Below, piece after piece: positions 63,929 to 64,000 of a stretch of 64,000 nt of DNA. Where the stretch lies: positions 58,062-122,061 of the forward strand of contig PALD01000065.1 of assembly GCA_002710685.1 (NCBI GenBank). Direction: 5' to 3'. Position 1 is the first letter of the stretch; the number at the start of each line of letters is the position of its first letter. Made by a program: the position numbers and the translations under genes. The DNA is from Cytophagaceae bacterium (GTDB taxonomy: Bacteria > Bacteroidota > Bacteroidia > Flavobacteriales > Flavobacteriaceae). The notes beneath the pieces were generated by a model. That model was given only the letters and a program-made list of their open reading frames with translations. It did no database searches and was not told the DNA's origin.

Positions 63929-64000
63929 ATGCAGCAGGCAATAGGCATTAAGCTGCATAACCTATAATCCTATAATAAAAATCAGGTCAATGCACAAAGC

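Larger units (their letters stand above)
63341..64000. other. Gene-free region upstream of hsdM with repeat debris
   Basis: No coding frame stands up in these 660 bases. The first 70 bases should hold the hsdM promoter and include an inverted repeat TACGG-TTTT-CCGTA (63397-63410). From about 63540 on there are two copies of a 50-bp repeat, a 7-bp-periodic CAGT tract (63601-63628) and an 8-bp-periodic tract (63814-63869). Nothing else is recognised. Confidence 0.7.

Overview
The window looks like chromosomal DNA of a marine-type Flavobacteriaceae bacterium (Bacteroidota). Evidence: two SusC/SusD pairs, lipoprotein signal peptides of the short Bacteroidota type, an ECF sigma/FecR/STN-receptor relay, DUF3823 and DUF2911 proteins, weak ribosome binding sites, and a dispersed palindrome of the form GCTTTCGCGAAAGC. 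The genus cannot be named from the sequence alone. No tRNA, rRNA or CRISPR array was seen.

Layout. (1) 1-845: 3' end of a secreted protein with two tandem F5/8 type C-like repeats, closed by a terminator. (2) 1208-17119, plus strand: polysaccharide utilisation locus 1: SusC, SusD, a DUF3823 lipoprotein, a glutaminase-A-like (DUF4964/5127/4965/1793) lipoprotein, a secreted TIM-barrel-like protein of unassigned glycosidase family, a C-terminal remnant of a lost GH92 gene, a secreted Gfo/Idh/MocA protein, a GH92 alpha-mannosidase carrying the residues reported for alpha-1,2 specificity, and a Tat-exported Gfo/Idh/MocA protein. (3) 17238-20394: housekeeping and stress genes: a nitroreductase divergent from an HxlR regulator over a palindrome cluster, an SGNH esterase lipoprotein, DUF2911, YetF/DUF421. 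(4) 20585-24718: a tightly coupled three-gene operon (SbnA-like PLP synthase, FAD/NAD(P)-binding protein, Y4yA-like fold-III PLP decarboxylase) that looks like a small-molecule pathway of unknown product. (5) 24854-42969: PUL 2, transcribed leftward from an ECF sigma factor: sigma, FecR, STN-SusC, SusD, GH38 alpha-mannosidase, GH3, imelysin-like/di-haem peroxidase fusion, PhoD-LamG; a GH43 lipoprotein faces it. GH92 in PUL 1 and GH38 in PUL 2 together suggest an alpha-mannan or mannose-rich glycan as substrate.

(6) 43399-51720: a stress group: large-subunit catalase on the minus strand, then Ku, LigD (PE-ligase-polymerase), an SDR, a short solute-binding-like lipoprotein, a CDF transporter and a small membrane protein on the plus strand. 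A 48-bp direct repeat (47/48 identical) lies at each end of this group (43272 and 51771).

(7) 51847-63340, all minus strand: a composite defence island. Type I restriction genes hsdM, hsdS and hsdR are interrupted by a 1007-aa membrane KAP-type P-loop NTPase whose start abuts the hsdM stop and whose stop overlaps the hsdS start; a GIY-YIG-like protein, an Mrr-type endonuclease and a PLD-like protein follow hsdR. The last 660 bases hold no gene but carry a 50-bp direct repeat pair and short-period tandem repeats typical of intergenic debris.

The best candidates for something undescribed are the KAP-containing type I restriction operon, the three-gene PLP/flavin operon, and the unassigned glycosidase-like protein of PUL 1.
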